Part shown: positions 1 through 10,569 of the stretch, in pieces
How positions within the stretch are numbered: position 1 is the stretch's first letter
How the letters are laid out: each line of letters begins with the position of its first letter
From: Bacteroides rodentium JCM 16496
GTDB taxonomy: Bacteria > Bacteroidota > Bacteroidia > Bacteroidales > Bacteroidaceae
Assembly: GCF_000614125.1 (NCBI RefSeq)
Contig: NZ_BAKJ01000033.1
Coordinates: 1 to 57,266, forward strand
DNA: 57,266 nucleotides
Direction of reading: 5' to 3'
Translations under genes and position numbers: made by a program
Notes under the pieces: generated by a model
What the model saw: only the letters and a program-made list of their open reading frames with translations
What the model was told of the DNA's origin: nothing
Databases searched by the model: none

Positions 1-190
1 ACCTTTGTTAATAACGAGTTTTGTATCTCTTAAAATAACCAATAGAGTTAAGTAATTAACAAGATTTTTAACCTTGTATAATATATAACTAAGTTCCGTC
101 TGGACTTGGTAAATAAATAGAAAAAAGAGAGATAATATAAAAATGTGAACCTTTAAATTAAGAAAACGCCTATGAGAAATTAAAGAAGCC

Positions 191-216
191 TTCGGAAATA
201 GTCTGACAATTCCGAA
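191..216. repeat. Inverted repeat in the leader of the SusC-like gene
   Basis: A perfect 7-base inverted repeat, TTCGGAA (191-197) and TTCCGAA (210-216), encloses a 12-base loop about 63 bases before the SusC-like start codon. It could be an operator or an RNA stem in the 5' leader. No T-run follows, so it is not an obvious terminator. The rest of bases 1-279 is AT-rich with no gene I can support. SusC leaders in Bacteroides often carry regulatory elements, but this role is an inference. Confidence 0.35.
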
Positions 217-279
217 CTATATGATTCCCTTACCCTAATTTTGAAAAACTGGTTTAATTAACAAAATCATCAATCACTT

Positions 280-3200
280 ATGAATGAAGATCGCAAAAAA
301 CGAGGACTTGCCAATGGTAAGTTCTTTACGGCGGTGGCAATCTGTGCTCTGTTTTTAGGCAGTGGCAACGTGATGGCTGCCCAAACAGCATCCAACGACT
401 CGCAAGGAGTACAAGAACAGATGCAATCTATCTCTGTGACTGTCACAGTTGTAGATACAAAAGGTGAACCTATTATTGGCGCCAATGTCATTGAGAAAGG
501 TACGACCAATGGTGGTATTACGGATTTGGATGGAATTTCCAAATTAAATGTAAAGCCCGGTGCTATTCTGCAAGTATCATTTGTGGGATATACTACTCAA
601 GAAGTCAAGGCAACTTCGGTAATGAAGGTTGTTTTGAAAGATGATACGGAATTGTTGGATGAAGTTGTCGTAGTAGGTTATGGTGCACAGAAAAAGGTGA
701 ACCTGACCGGTGCGGTGGCTTCCGTGGATGTGAACAAAACAATTGATAGCCGTCCTATCACGGATATAGGGCGTGCCTTGCAGGGGGCGGTACCGGGATT
801 GACTATTACTACTAACTCCGGTGAGATAGGTGGTGCGCCTACTATCAAGATTCGTGGTAGTATCGGTTCTCCGAATGGTGACTCCAAACCCTTGATTCTG
901 GTAGATAATGTGGAAGTAACGGATATTTCTATGGTGAATCCGGACGATATTGAAAGTATTTCTGTATTGAAGGATGCCGCTTCTGCTTCTATTTACGGTG
1001 CCCGTGGTGCATTTGGTGTATTGCTGATTACCACAAAATCAAGAAGTAAACATGAACGTCTCTCTGTGAAATATACCAATAACTTTGCATGGCGTACGCG
1101 ACCAAGACACCCGAACAACTTCCGGGATGGCAGCAGGCTGATATAAACTTGCAAGGTGTAATCAATCAGACTAAGGGGTCTGCCGCATTTTATAACGTAG
1201 TGGGTAATATGCGTGTGGATGCTACACATGTGCAGAAAATGAAGGATTACTGGGATAAATATGGTTATGGTGACCAGTTTGGCCGTGAGATGGAATTGGG
1301 TCGTGACTTTGAGTTCCGCGATGGCGGTATGTTCTTTATCCGTACTTGGGACTGGTATGATGAATACATCAAGGACTGGGCTCCGCAGCAGAACCATAGC
1401 CTTTCTATCAACGGTGGCAACGGAAAGACTAATTACAATATCGCTTTGGGTTATCTGAGCCAGGATGGTATGATGAAAATCAATTCGGACAACTATAAGC
1501 GTTACAATGCCAATATCTCTTTGAACTCAGAATTGAACAAATATGTCTCTGTCCGTACAGGTGTCATGTTCACCCGTTCTGATTATGACAAGCCGTTCAA
1601 CTATAACACTGATCTTTACGACCCGATGTACTATCTGTATCGTTGGCAGCCGATGATGCCTTACGGTACTTTTGAAGGTAAGGAGTTCCGTAACGCCTTG
1701 ACCGAACAGAAAAGTGCTCCTATTACCACAAAAGAACGTGAGTATCTGCGTTTGACAGGTGGTGCAACTATCAAGCCTATCAAAGATTTAACACTGGATA
1801 TAGATGTTGCTTATAGCACTGTGGAAAATCGCTATAAGAAGTATGGTACACCGAGCTTGACGAGCGGTTATGAAATCTTCACTGCCCGTCCGTCTGTTGA
1901 GGCATTACGTGATTCTTATGGCAGTTATCTATCTGCTGCTACTTATGATTATGTATATCAGGAAACCGGACGCACGGAGAATCTGACAGCCAACTTCGTG
2001 GCAACTTATGCCAAACGCTGGGAGATCATGATTTTAAGGCGATGGCAGGTTCCAGCCTTGAAAAGAGCGAATATGAATATTACTGGGCACAACGCAAAGG
2101 TCTGCTCGACCCTGCAAAACCGGAATTGAATCTGGCTACAGGTGACCAGACTACAAGCTCCTCGCATACCTGGTGGTCTGTAGCAGGCTTCTTCGGCCGT
2201 CTTAATTATTCTTATAAAGACCGATATATGCTGGAGCTGAACGGTCGTTATGACGGTTCCTCCCGTTTCCCTTCGGGCAACCGCTTCGGTTTCTTCCCCT
2301 CTATGTCTGCAGGTTACCGTATTTCTGAAGAACCGTTCATGCAGTCGTTGAAACCTTATTTGAGCACTTTGAAGATTCGCGGCTCTTGGGGTATGATTGG
2401 TAACCAGGATGTAGGTACCGACCGTTACATCTCCACTCTGTCCACTTCTGTTGACAGTTGGATTATCGATGGAAAGAAAGTACAGTCAACACAAAAACCG
2501 ACTATTGTGTCTTCAACCCTTACGTGGGAGAAGGTTACTACACTTGACCTTGGCTTGGATGCCCGTTTCTTCAATGATGCTTTGGGAGTAACGTTTGATT
2601 GGTATAACCGTACTACTAGTGATATTTTGACTACTGCCAATCTGCCTGCCACATTGGGTGCTGACGCTCCATATGAAAATATGGGTACTATCCAGACCAA
2701 AGGATGGGAGCTTGCCATTGACTATCGCCATACCTTCAAGAATGGTCTGCACTTTGGCGTGACGGCTTCTGTTGCCGATGACAAGACTGAAGTAACCAAG
2801 TGGACGTATAATACAAAGATTCCTTCTTATGGAGCTACCGGATGGTGGGATAAGAGTGCTTATAAAGAAGGTATGGTTTTGGGAGATATCTGGGGTTTGC
2901 AGTTCGACCGTTTCCTGACGGAAGATGACTTTAATGCTGACGGTTCTTTGAAAGCCGGTTTGCCCGACCAGACTAAAGTATTCCCTGCCGGTTATCAGTT
3001 TGCTCCCGGTGATGTGCTTTATAAAGACCTCGACAACAATGGTGAAATCGTAAAACAGACCAATACAAATGACAAGGGTGACCTTAGTGTTATTGGTAAC
3101 GCCCTGCCGCGTTTACAGTTTGGTTTGAACCTGGATGCTGCTTGGAAAGGCTTTGATATAAGCATGTTCTTCCAGGGGGTAGCCAAGAGAAAGCTTTGGG

Positions 3201-3619
3201 CGGCAGGTAACCAGGTATTGCCGGGCTTTACTACCGGTGAACCCTTCTACAAAGGTGCTGAGGATTATTGGACTCCCGAAAACACAGATGCTTTCTATCC
3301 CCGTCCGATGGATTACAAGCAGTCTGCTTCAGGTAACTATAGCGTGAATGACCGCTATTTGCTGAATATGGCTTATCTGCGTCTGAAGACATTTACTGTG
3401 GGATACTCTCTTCCCAAGGTTTGGTTGAGTAAATTCAAGGTGCAAGGTTTGCGTGTTTATTTCACAGGTGAAAACCTTTTCACCATCGACGGTGTGAAAC
3501 CTGCTATTGACCCTGAAATAGGAATACGTACAGCCAATGATAAGAGTGATCAGCGTAACTTTGGCCGTAGCTATCCATATCAGAAGACAGTGTCGTTTGG
3601 TATTCAGCTTAGTTTATAA
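280..3619 (+). CDS. SusC/RagA-type TonB-dependent outer-membrane receptor, frameshifted twice
   Basis: TonB-dependent importer of oligosaccharides or other nutrients across the outer membrane, working with the SusD-like lipoprotein that follows. The first 34 residues are a signal peptide. A carboxypeptidase-regulatory-like domain (about 52-122, GEPIIGANV and TDLDG) precedes the DEVVVVGYG segment near 128-136 and the plug domain; the long beta-barrel ends in FGIQLSL with a hydrophobic C-terminus typical of the family. The frame is lost near 1099 and near 2024. Adding one base at each site restores NNFAWRTPTKTPEQ and KRWEDHDFKAMAG, giving about 1,113 residues, the usual size. I regard both breaks as sequencing errors. 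No glycosidase or regulator lies downstream, so the substrate is unknown. Confidence 0.9.
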
Positions 3620-3638
3620 TCTAATAGTAATTGCAGTT

Positions 3639-5536
3639 ATGAAAAAGAAAAATTTATTATACATCGTTTGTGCATTGGCAATGAGCTCGCTCTGCGGTTG
3701 CGACGATTTTCTGGATAAAGACCCGCAGGACAAGCAGACCAATGACACTTATTGGCAGACTGAAACTTCTTTGCGTACTTATGCGCAAGACTTCTATTCT
3801 TCCTACTTTGCAGGATATGGTACCGACTATACTGTTTTTGCCGGTTATTTCTCTGGAGATGACTATACGGATGATTTTATCAATCTGAATAATGCAAATA
3901 CAAACGGTTCGGGGTACATTTATTTCTCCACTTCTGCCACTACGGACTGGAATAGCCGGACGGGAACTTGGTCGGATAATTATGACATTATTTATAAAGC
4001 CAATGTCATGCTTGAGAAGATTCCCGGAATGGATATCTCGGATGAAGCCAAGAGACACTGGAAGGTATTGCACGTTATTTCCGGGCAATGGCCTACAGCA
4101 CGCTGGCAAAGTATTATGGCGGTGTTCCTTACTACGATAAGGTGACAGACCCGGCAGACCCGGCTCTTTATAAAGACCGTGATTCTTATTTGTATGTAGC
4201 GCAGAAGATACAAGAGGATTTTCAATATGCATTGGATAATGTACGTACGAATGATACAAAACGCCAAGTCAACAAATATGTGGTTGGTGCGTATATGTCA
4301 CGCGAAATGCTGTATCATGCCACATGGCTGAAGTATCACGGTACTACTGTAGGTCCTACTTCAGAGAAAGTGGCGGATGGTGATATTAAGAATTTGCTGC
4401 AAGGTGCCATTAATGGTGCAGAGGTAGTGATGAACTCCGGTGTATATTCAATAGGCGATACTTATAATGCTTTGTTTACTACGGACGATTTGGCTAACAA
4501 TCCGGAAGTTATCTGGTATCGTGAATATACAAGCGGTTTGCAATGTAATGCTTTGATGTCCTACAATGGCCCGGAAGATCAGACTCAGGGAGGCGTTACG
4601 CAAGATGTAATCAACACTTATCTTTGCAGTGACGGTTTGCCGGTAGGTCAGTCTCCGCTGTATCAAGGTAAGGAAGATCCCAGTATTCAGAAGTCATTCC
4701 AAGACCGTGACCCGCGTTTGTATCAAACTATTGCCGATAGTCTCCGTATTATGAGCGCCATGGGTACAAATTATACCGAAGGTACATCACCAACGGGATA
4801 TCCTACCAAAAAGTTTTTGAACGACGAGTGGTGGGTAGCTGGTTTGGATTATTGTACCGGTAGATTAAGTCCGGCTGATGCGCCGTGTATCCGCTATGCG
4901 GAAGTATTGCTGAACTATGTAGAGGCGCGTTATGAGATTGCCCAGGTGGGTGGTAATGCTTTCACTCAGAGCGACCTTGACAAGTCTATCAATGAGCTCC
5001 GTGACCGTCAGCTGACGAAGTGGGGAGATACTGAAGCCAAGACAATGCCGAAAGTTCAACTGAATGGCGGCAACTTGAGTGTGAATGGAGTTGTTATCAA
5101 TGACCCTGCCCGTGACCCTGATGTCAATCCGGTTTTGTGGGAAATCCGTCGTGAACGTCGTATTGAGTTGATTATGGAAGGCCGTCGTGGTGAAGACCTC
5201 CGTCGTTGGGCCAAGTTTGAATACTTAAACTCAGAAGATGCAAATGGTTATCCTACCATGTCTTTCTTGGGTGCTTATGTCAATATGGCCGATTATCCGG
5301 AAATATCTTCAAAAGACGACTCCGGTAAGAGGGTGCTCTATCTGTTCGATCCGGAGAATCCGGGTAATGAGGATACCGAAAAAGGGTATATTTATTATCT
5401 TCGTGAAAAGGGATTGCGTACATTCAAGGCAGGTGAGTTGAACTCAGAACGCTACTACTTGCGTGCCATACCGGCTGCACAGCTGACTATTTATGAGAAT
5501 AAGGGTCAAGTGCTGACTCAGAACCCAGGCTGGTAA
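3639..5536 (+). CDS. SusD/RagB-type nutrient-binding lipoprotein, frameshifted
   Basis: Cell-surface glycan- or nutrient-binding partner of the upstream SusC-like transporter; the two genes are 19 bases apart and surely co-transcribed. The lipoprotein signal ends in SSLCGC, with the lipid-bearing Cys at residue 21. The SusD pattern is clear: an N-terminal segment starting DDFLDKDPQD, the WEIRRERRIELIMEGRRGEDLRRW helix region in the C-terminal half, and the family ending QVLTQNPGW. The frame changes near 4064; one extra G in the GG run restores HWKGIARYFRAMAYS and a product of about 632 residues. The ligand cannot be deduced. Confidence 0.9.
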
Positions 5537-5554
5537 TACCATAAAGTGGATTAT

Positions 5555-5599
5555 AAAAATAAGGGATGTCTTCATAAAACGAAGACATCCCTTATTTTT
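5555..5599. terminator. Bidirectional rho-independent terminator
   Basis: A perfect 19-base inverted repeat (5555-5573 with 5581-5599) around a 7-base loop, with A-rich and T-rich flanks. It lies between the SusD-like gene and the convergent asd gene, so it can end transcription from both sides. Confidence 0.9.
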
Positions 5600-5613
5600 T
5601 ATTCATTGTTCTC

Positions 5614-6621
5614 TTACAGTGCCTTTTCCTTAATCAGGTATTCTGCAATCTGCACCGCATTCAGTGCAGCGCCTTTTTTAATCTGGTCGCCCACAATCCA
5701 GAACGTCAATCCGTTCTCGTTGCTGAGATCCTTACGGATACGACCTACGTAAACCGGGTCTTTGCCGGCGAGGAACAACGGCATGGGGTATTCCTTTTCT
5801 GCCGGGTTGTCCATCAACACCAGTCCGTCGCCTTTGGCAAATGCTTCGCGGGCTTCTTCGATGGAGATAGGACGCTCGGTCTCTACCCAGATGCTTTCGG
5901 AGTGGGAGCGGAGAGCGGGAACACGTACGCAGGTAGCGCTGACCTTTACGTCAGAGTGCATAATCTTGCGGGTCTCGTTGTACATCTTCATCTCTTCCTT
6001 CGTATAGCCGTTTTCGGTGAACACGTCGATTTGCGGAATGAGGTTGAATGCCAGCTGGTAAGCGAATTTCTCAACGGTTACGGGTTCGCCTGCCAATACT
6101 TGGCGGTACTGCTCGTACAGCTCATCCATGGCAGCAGCGCCGGCACCACTGGCAGCCTGATAGGTAGAAACGTGTACGGTCTTTATATGGGAAAGCTGTT
6201 CGATGGCTTTCAGTGCCACTACCATTTGGATAGTAGTACAGTTAGGGTTGGCAATGATGCCGAGAGGACGTTCTTTGGCGTCGGCGGCATTCACTTCGGG
6301 CACTACCAAAGGTACATTGTCGTCCATGCGGTAAGCGCTGGAATTGTCAATCATCACTGCTCCGTACTTGGTAATGGTTTCGGCAAATTCTTTGGAGGTG
6401 CCTGCGCCTGCGGAAGTGAAAGCGATATCAACCCCTTTAAAGTCATCATTGTGTTGCAAGAGTTTCACCTCGATCTGTTTACCGCGGAAGGTATATTTGG
6501 TTCCGGCACTGCGTTTAGAACCGAACAATACTAACTCGTCCAACGGGAAATTTCTTTCATCGAGCACTCGCAGGAACTCTTGTCCCACGGCTCCGCTTGC
6601 TCCAACAATAGCTACTTTCAT
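5614..6621 (-). CDS. asd: Aspartate-semialdehyde dehydrogenase
   Basis: Reduces aspartyl phosphate to aspartate semialdehyde with NADPH, the branch-point step towards lysine/diaminopimelate, threonine and methionine. The 335 residues match the usual family length. The NAD(P)-binding GASGAVG is at residues 7-13, the catalytic Cys128 lies in NPNCTT, and the catalytic His240 lies in RVPALRSHS. The gene stands alone on the minus strand between the SusD-like gene and the divergent antiporter. A TAnnTTTG box lies about 210 bases upstream. Confidence 0.97.
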   Translation of the reverse strand: MKVAIVGASGAVGQEFLRVLDERNFPLDELVLFGSKRSAGTKYTFRGKQIEVKLLQHNDDFKGVDIAFTSAGAGTSKEFAETITKYGAVMIDNSSAYRMDDNVPLVVPEVNAADAKERPLGIIANPNCTTIQMVVALKAIEQLSHIKTVHVSTYQAASGAGAAAMDELYEQYRQVLAGEPVTVEKFAYQLAFNLIPQIDVFTENGYTKEEMKMYNETRKIMHSDVKVSATCVRVPALRSHSESIWVETERPISIEEAREAFAKGDGLVLMDNPAEKEYPMPLFLAGKDPVYVGRIRKDLSNENGLTFWIVGDQIKKGAALNAVQIAEYLIKEKAL

Positions 6622-6915
6622 TTTTCTTTTGTTTTAAATTAATTATTAAGTTGATGGGCGAATGGCGTCCGGACAAGCCTGCTTGCCAACTCCATGTCAT
6701 CTCCGTGTCATCTCCGTGTCTATAACTACGGAGTAGGTACGGACCGGATAGGGAGCAGACAGGGAGCGGGTAGGTAGGGAGACCGACCGTTTATCCCCTG
6801 CTATAACTCTTCTTTGATAGAATTGGTCGCAAATTTATAACAAAATGCTGTATAACACCGCATAAAGTGAAAAGTTTTTCGTTATTTTGCATTCAGAACC
6901 TAAAACTTATAGCCT
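6622..6915. promoter_or_regulatory. Divergent intergenic region between asd and the antiporter
   Basis: Noncoding spacer of 294 bases. On the minus strand it holds a TAAATTTG box at 6830-6837 that could drive asd. It also contains two direct copies of TCATCTCCGTG near 6693-6720 and a G/A-rich stretch with repeated GGGAG and GGTAGG. No clear promoter for the antiporter stands out; TTATTTTGC near 6885 is only a weak match. Confidence 0.45.
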
Positions 6916-9045
6916 ATGGATTGGTTTGACTTCAGTTTGAAACTTCCCATTACAGACCCTACTTGGATATTCCTCCTTGTACTCCTCATTATATTGTTTG
7001 CCCCCATATTGTTGAACAAGCTCCGTATTCCGCACATTATCGGGATGATACTGGCGGGGCTTGTCATTGGGGAGCATGGTTTCAATATCCTGGTGCGCGA
7101 CAGCAGTTTTGAGCTTTTCGGCAAAGTAGGCTTGTATTACATCATGTTCCTTGCCGGTCTGGAAATGAATATGGGAGACTTCAAACAGAACCGGGGCAAA
7201 GCGCTTGTTCTGGGGCTCCTGGCTTTTATTGTGCCCATAGGCATAGGCTTGGTGACGAATATGGCTTTGTTGAAGTACGGGGTGCTGACCTCTGTCCTAC
7301 TGGCAAGTATGTATGCGTCGCATACGCTGGTGGCCTATCCCATTGTGATTCGTTACGGTGTGTCGCGGCATCGCAGTGTGAGCATTGCAGTGGGGGGGAC
7401 AGCGGTTACGGATACACTCACTTTGCTGGTTTTGGCCGTTGTGGGTGGTATGTTCAAGGGGGAGTCGGACGGCTTCTTCTGGGTATGGCTTGTCATAAAG
7501 GTTATCTTCCTGGGTATTTTGATTGTATATCTGTTTCCACGCATAGGCCGTTGGTTCTTCCGGAGGTACGATGACAACGTGATGCAGTTCATCTTCGTGC
7601 TTGCCATGGTTTTCCTCGGAGCCGGATTGATGGAGTTTGTGGGGATGGAAGGTATTCTGGGGGCTTTCCTTGCCGGCCTGGTATTGAATCGGCTGATTCC
7701 GCATGTCTCTCCGTTGATGAACCATCTGGAATTTGTGGGCAACGCCTTGTTTATTCCCTATTTCCTGATAGGTGTGGGCATGCTGATTGATGTGCATGTG
7801 ATTTTCGGTCATGGCGATGCTTTGAAAGTAGCGGCTGTAATGATTGTGGTGGCATTGGCAGGTAAATGGATTGCCTGCTGGCTGACGCAGAAAATATATA
7901 AGATGGGAGGGATTGAACGGGAGCTGATGTACGGATTGAGCAATGCACAAGCAGCGGCAACGCTGGCGGCTGTGTTGGTGGGGTACAACATCATTCTGCC
8001 TGGTGGGGAACGCTTGCTGAACGATGATGTTTTGAATGGTACCGTCCTGCTGATTCTTGTAACTTGCATTGTGAGCTCGTTCATTACGGAGCGTGCCGCA
8101 CGGAAGATTGCCATGGAGGAGGCGCATCCGGAAGAAAACCGCTCCGTGGAAGTGGAGAAGATATTGATTCCGATAGCCAACCCCGATACGATTGAAGACT
8201 TGATAAATCTTTCTTTGGTGATACGCGACCCGAAGCAGCGGGATAATCTGTTGGCACTGAATGTCATCAACGACGATAGCAGCTCTGAAAGTGCCGAACT
8301 GCGCGGGAAACGCTATCTGGAAAAGGCTGCCATGATAACTGCCTCGGCAGATGTGCCGTTGAGGCAAATCACGCGTTACGACTTGAATATCGCTTCGGGC
8401 ATTATCCATACGGCAAAAGAATATGCGGCAACGGATGTCATTATAGGTCTGCACCGTAAAGTCAATATTGTGGATTCATTCTTCGGTATGCTGACGGAGA
8501 ATCTGCTGAAGGGCTTGCATCGCGAGGTGATGGTTTCCAAGTTCCTGATGCCCATTAACACAATCAGGCGGGTGATTGTGGCGGTACCTCCGAAAGCCGA
8601 GTATGAGGCGGGATTCCTGAAGTGGGTGGAACATTTCTGCCGGTTGGGGAGTACTTTGGGCTGCCGGGTGCATTTCTATGCCAATGAAGAGACTACCGCC
8701 CATCTTCAAGGGCTGGTGAAAGCCAAATATGGACAGACATTGACAGACTTTTCCCGCCTGGACGACTGGGGGGACTTACTGATATTGACCGGACAAGTGA
8801 ACTTTGACCATCTGTTAGTGATTATCAGCGCCCGTCGCGGCTCCATCTCCTACGACAGCTCCTTTGAGAAGTTGCCGGCACAAATCAGCAAATACTTTGC
8901 AAACAACAGCCTGATAGTACTCTATCCCGACCAGCTGGGCGAGCCGCAGGATGCCGTCTCCTTCTCCAACCCGCGTGGCAACAATGAGTCGCAACATTAC
9001 GAGAAGGTAGGCAAATGGTTCTATAAATGGTTCAAGAAGAATTAA
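6916..9045 (+). CDS. CPA2/Kef-type cation:proton antiporter with C-terminal USP-like domain
   Basis: Predicted inner-membrane monovalent cation/proton exchanger. Roughly residues 15-395 form a Na+/H+-exchanger domain with about a dozen hydrophobic segments, including PHIIGMILAGLVIGEHG near the N-terminus and GVGMLIDVHVIFG further on. Residues from about 410 to 709 are soluble and resemble paired universal-stress-protein folds in length and pattern, likely a cytoplasmic regulatory region. The family handles Na+ or K+ in pH and osmotic homeostasis; the ion here is not evident. It begins with ATG and stands alone, followed by repeat-rich spacer before tcdA. Confidence 0.85.
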   Translation: MDWFDFSLKLPITDPTWIFLLVLLIILFAPILLNKLRIPHIIGMILAGLVIGEHGFNILVRDSSFELFGKVGLYYIMFLAGLEMNMGDFKQNRGKALVLGLLAFIVPIGIGLVTNMALLKYGVLTSVLLASMYASHTLVAYPIVIRYGVSRHRSVSIAVGGTAVTDTLTLLVLAVVGGMFKGESDGFFWVWLVIKVIFLGILIVYLFPRIGRWFFRRYDDNVMQFIFVLAMVFLGAGLMEFVGMEGILGAFLAGLVLNRLIPHVSPLMNHLEFVGNALFIPYFLIGVGMLIDVHVIFGHGDALKVAAVMIVVALAGKWIACWLTQKIYKMGGIERELMYGLSNAQAAATLAAVLVGYNIILPGGERLLNDDVLNGTVLLILVTCIVSSFITERAARKIAMEEAHPEENRSVEVEKILIPIANPDTIEDLINLSLVIRDPKQRDNLLALNVINDDSSSESAELRGKRYLEKAAMITASADVPLRQITRYDLNIASGIIHTAKEYAATDVIIGLHRKVNIVDSFFGMLTENLLKGLHREVMVSKFLMPINTIRRVIVAVPPKAEYEAGFLKWVEHFCRLGSTLGCRVHFYANEETTAHLQGLVKAKYGQTLTDFSRLDDWGDLLILTGQVNFDHLLVIISARRGSISYDSSFEKLPAQISKYFANNSLIVLYPDQLGEPQDAVSFSNPRGNNESQHYEKVGKWFYKWFKKN

Positions 9046-9047
9046 CG

Positions 9048-9077
9048 ATTGTCAATTGATAATTGACAATTTGACAA
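9048..9077. repeat. Period-7 tandem repeat upstream of tcdA
   Basis: Degenerate heptamers (GTCAATT, GATAATT, GACAATT) in the spacer between the antiporter stop and tcdA. One of about a dozen such spacer elements in the window. Confidence 0.6.
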
Positions 9078-9080
9078 AAA

Positions 9081-9110
9081 TCTGTGTAAATCCGTGTAAT
9101 CTGTGGTGAA
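9081..9110 (+). repeat. Nonamer-type repeat (consensus AATCTGTGTAATCTGTGGTGA)
   Basis: Three approximate 9-base units of the type AATCYGTGT end in CTGTGGTGAA, eight bases before the tcdA ATG. The same sequence recurs at 17171-17200 and in both arms of the inverted repeat at 29206-29298, with a weaker match at 35851-35873. Confidence 0.65.
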
Positions 9111-9118
9111 AATTGAAA

Positions 9119-9829
9119 ATGGAAGATTGGCAACAACGAACGCAACTTTTATTAGGAGATGAAAAAATGGAACGCCTGCGCCGGGCACATGTACTTGTCG
9201 TAGGACTGGGTGGCGTAGGTGCTTATGCGGCCGAGATGATATGTCGTGCCGGAGTGGGGCGGATGACGATTGTCGATGCCGATACCGTGCAGCCTACGAA
9301 TATAAATCGCCAGTTGCCGGCTCTGCATTCCACCCTGGGGCAAAAGAAGGCGGAGATATTGGCATCACGTTTCAGAGACATAAATCCGGGGCTGGAACTG
9401 AGAGTGTTGCCCGTATTCCTGAAAGATGAGAACATACCGGAACTGCTGGATGATGCGGCTTATGACTTTGTGGTGGATGCCATTGATACGCTTGCTCCAA
9501 AATGCCACTTGATAGCGGAAAGCATGAAGCGGCATATCAAGATAGTGTCCAGCATGGGGGCAGGAGCAAAGAGTGACATTACGCAAGTGCGCTTTGCCGA
9601 TATATGGGATACCTATCATTGCGGGTTGAGCAAGGCTGTGCGTAAGCGTCTGCAGAAAATGGGCATAAAGCGGAAACTTCCAGTTGTTTTCAGCACCGAA
9701 CAGGCTGACCCGAATGCCGTTTTGCTGACGGACGACGAGATGAACAAGAAGTCCACTTGTGGAACAGTGAGCTACATGCCCGCAGTTTTTGGTTGCTATT
9801 TGGCCGAATATGTAATTAAAAGACTATAG
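9119..9829 (+). CDS. tcdA: tRNA threonylcarbamoyladenosine dehydratase (TcdA/CsdL), ThiF-family E1-like
   Basis: ATP-dependent enzyme that cyclises t6A37 of tRNAs to ct6A. GLGGVG (residues 29-34) binds ATP, DADTVQPTNINRQ follows the second strand as in ThiF/MoeB proteins, and a conserved Cys sits in KKSTCGTVSYMP near the C-terminus. The 236-residue length is that of the TcdA subgroup; it lacks the extra domains of MoeB. I choose the ATG at 9119 over an in-frame TTG six bases earlier. MoeB or another E1-like role is the main alternative, but the RFADIWDTYHCGLSKAVRKRL region favours TcdA. Confidence 0.88.
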   Translation: MEDWQQRTQLLLGDEKMERLRRAHVLVVGLGGVGAYAAEMICRAGVGRMTIVDADTVQPTNINRQLPALHSTLGQKKAEILASRFRDINPGLELRVLPVFLKDENIPELLDDAAYDFVVDAIDTLAPKCHLIAESMKRHIKIVSSMGAGAKSDITQVRFADIWDTYHCGLSKAVRKRLQKMGIKRKLPVVFSTEQADPNAVLLTDDEMNKKSTCGTVSYMPAVFGCYLAEYVIKRL

Positions 9830-9853
9830 TAATAGCACTTGAAAGAAAACTAT

Positions 9854-9903
9854 CAAATAGTAAATTGTAAATAGTAAATAGTAAATTGTCAAATTGTAAA
9901 TAG
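9854..9903. repeat. Period-7 tandem repeat upstream of lolD
   Basis: About seven heptamers alternating TAAATAG and TAAATTG fill the spacer and end four bases before the GTG start of the ABC ATPase gene. It is the longest clean example of the period-7 spacers. Confidence 0.7.
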
Positions 9904-9907
9904 CCTA

Positions 9908-10567
9908 GTGATTCATTTAGAGAATATAACGAAGAGTTTCGGTAACCTGCAAGTGTTGCGGGGTATTGACCTGGAGATAGAGAAAGGGGAGATTGTCAGC
10001 ATTGTAGGCCCCAGTGGAGCGGGTAAAACTACCTTGCTGCAAATCATGGGTACGTTGGATATGCCGGATGGCGGTTCGGTGGTTATTGACGGTACACAAG
10101 TCAACCGTATGAGGGAGAGGGAACTTTCCGCATTCCGCAACCGCCATATCGGCTTTGTGTTCCAGTTCCATCAACTGCTGCCGGAGTTTACAGCTTTGGA
10201 GAATGTTATGATACCGGCCTTCATTGCCGGAAGAGGACAGCAGGAAGCCAAGGAGGCGGCTACGGAAATTCTTGAATTCATGGGGCTTGCTGAACGGGCT
10301 TCCCACAAACCGAATGAGTTGTCGGGAGGTGAGAAGCAACGTGTGGCGGTGGCCCGTGCTCTCATTAATCATCCGGCAGTGGTGCTGGCAGATGAACCTT
10401 CCGGCAGCCTGGATACCCATAATAAGGAAGAACTGCATCAGCTCTTTTTTGATTTACGCAGCCGTTTCGGACAAACATTTGTTATCGTAACCCATGATGA
10501 AGGACTGGCGCAGCTCACCGACCGGACGATACATCTGATTGACGGGGAAATCAATAAAATGGTCTGA
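9908..10567 (+). CDS. lolD: LolD-type ABC transporter ATP-binding protein
   Basis: ATPase subunit that probably powers release of lipoproteins from the inner membrane to LolA. Walker A GPSGAGKTT is at residues 34-42, the Q-loop region reads FQFHQLLPEFTALENV, the signature LSGGEKQR is at 138-145, and Walker B VVLADE ends at 163 with the SLDT D-loop after it. The 219-residue size and the LLPEFTALENV segment are typical of LolD/MacB-class ATPases. The start is GTG. No permease gene is adjacent, so the partner is encoded elsewhere and the substrate is inferred from family likeness. Confidence 0.82.
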   Translation: MIHLENITKSFGNLQVLRGIDLEIEKGEIVSIVGPSGAGKTTLLQIMGTLDMPDGGSVVIDGTQVNRMRERELSAFRNRHIGFVFQFHQLLPEFTALENVMIPAFIAGRGQQEAKEAATEILEFMGLAERASHKPNELSGGEKQRVAVARALINHPAVVLADEPSGSLDTHNKEELHQLFFDLRSRFGQTFVIVTHDEGLAQLTDRTIHLIDGEINKMV

Positions 10568-10569
10568 GC

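Noticed and set aside
280..3619. Three separate outer-membrane genes in place of one SusC-like receptor
   Set aside because: The pieces overlap in different frames and join into one standard SusC protein when one base is added at each of two sites.
7297..8454. Long open frame on the strand opposite the antiporter
   Set aside because: It is His/Gln-rich with no recognisable domain and mirrors the codon bias of the antiporter; a shadow frame.
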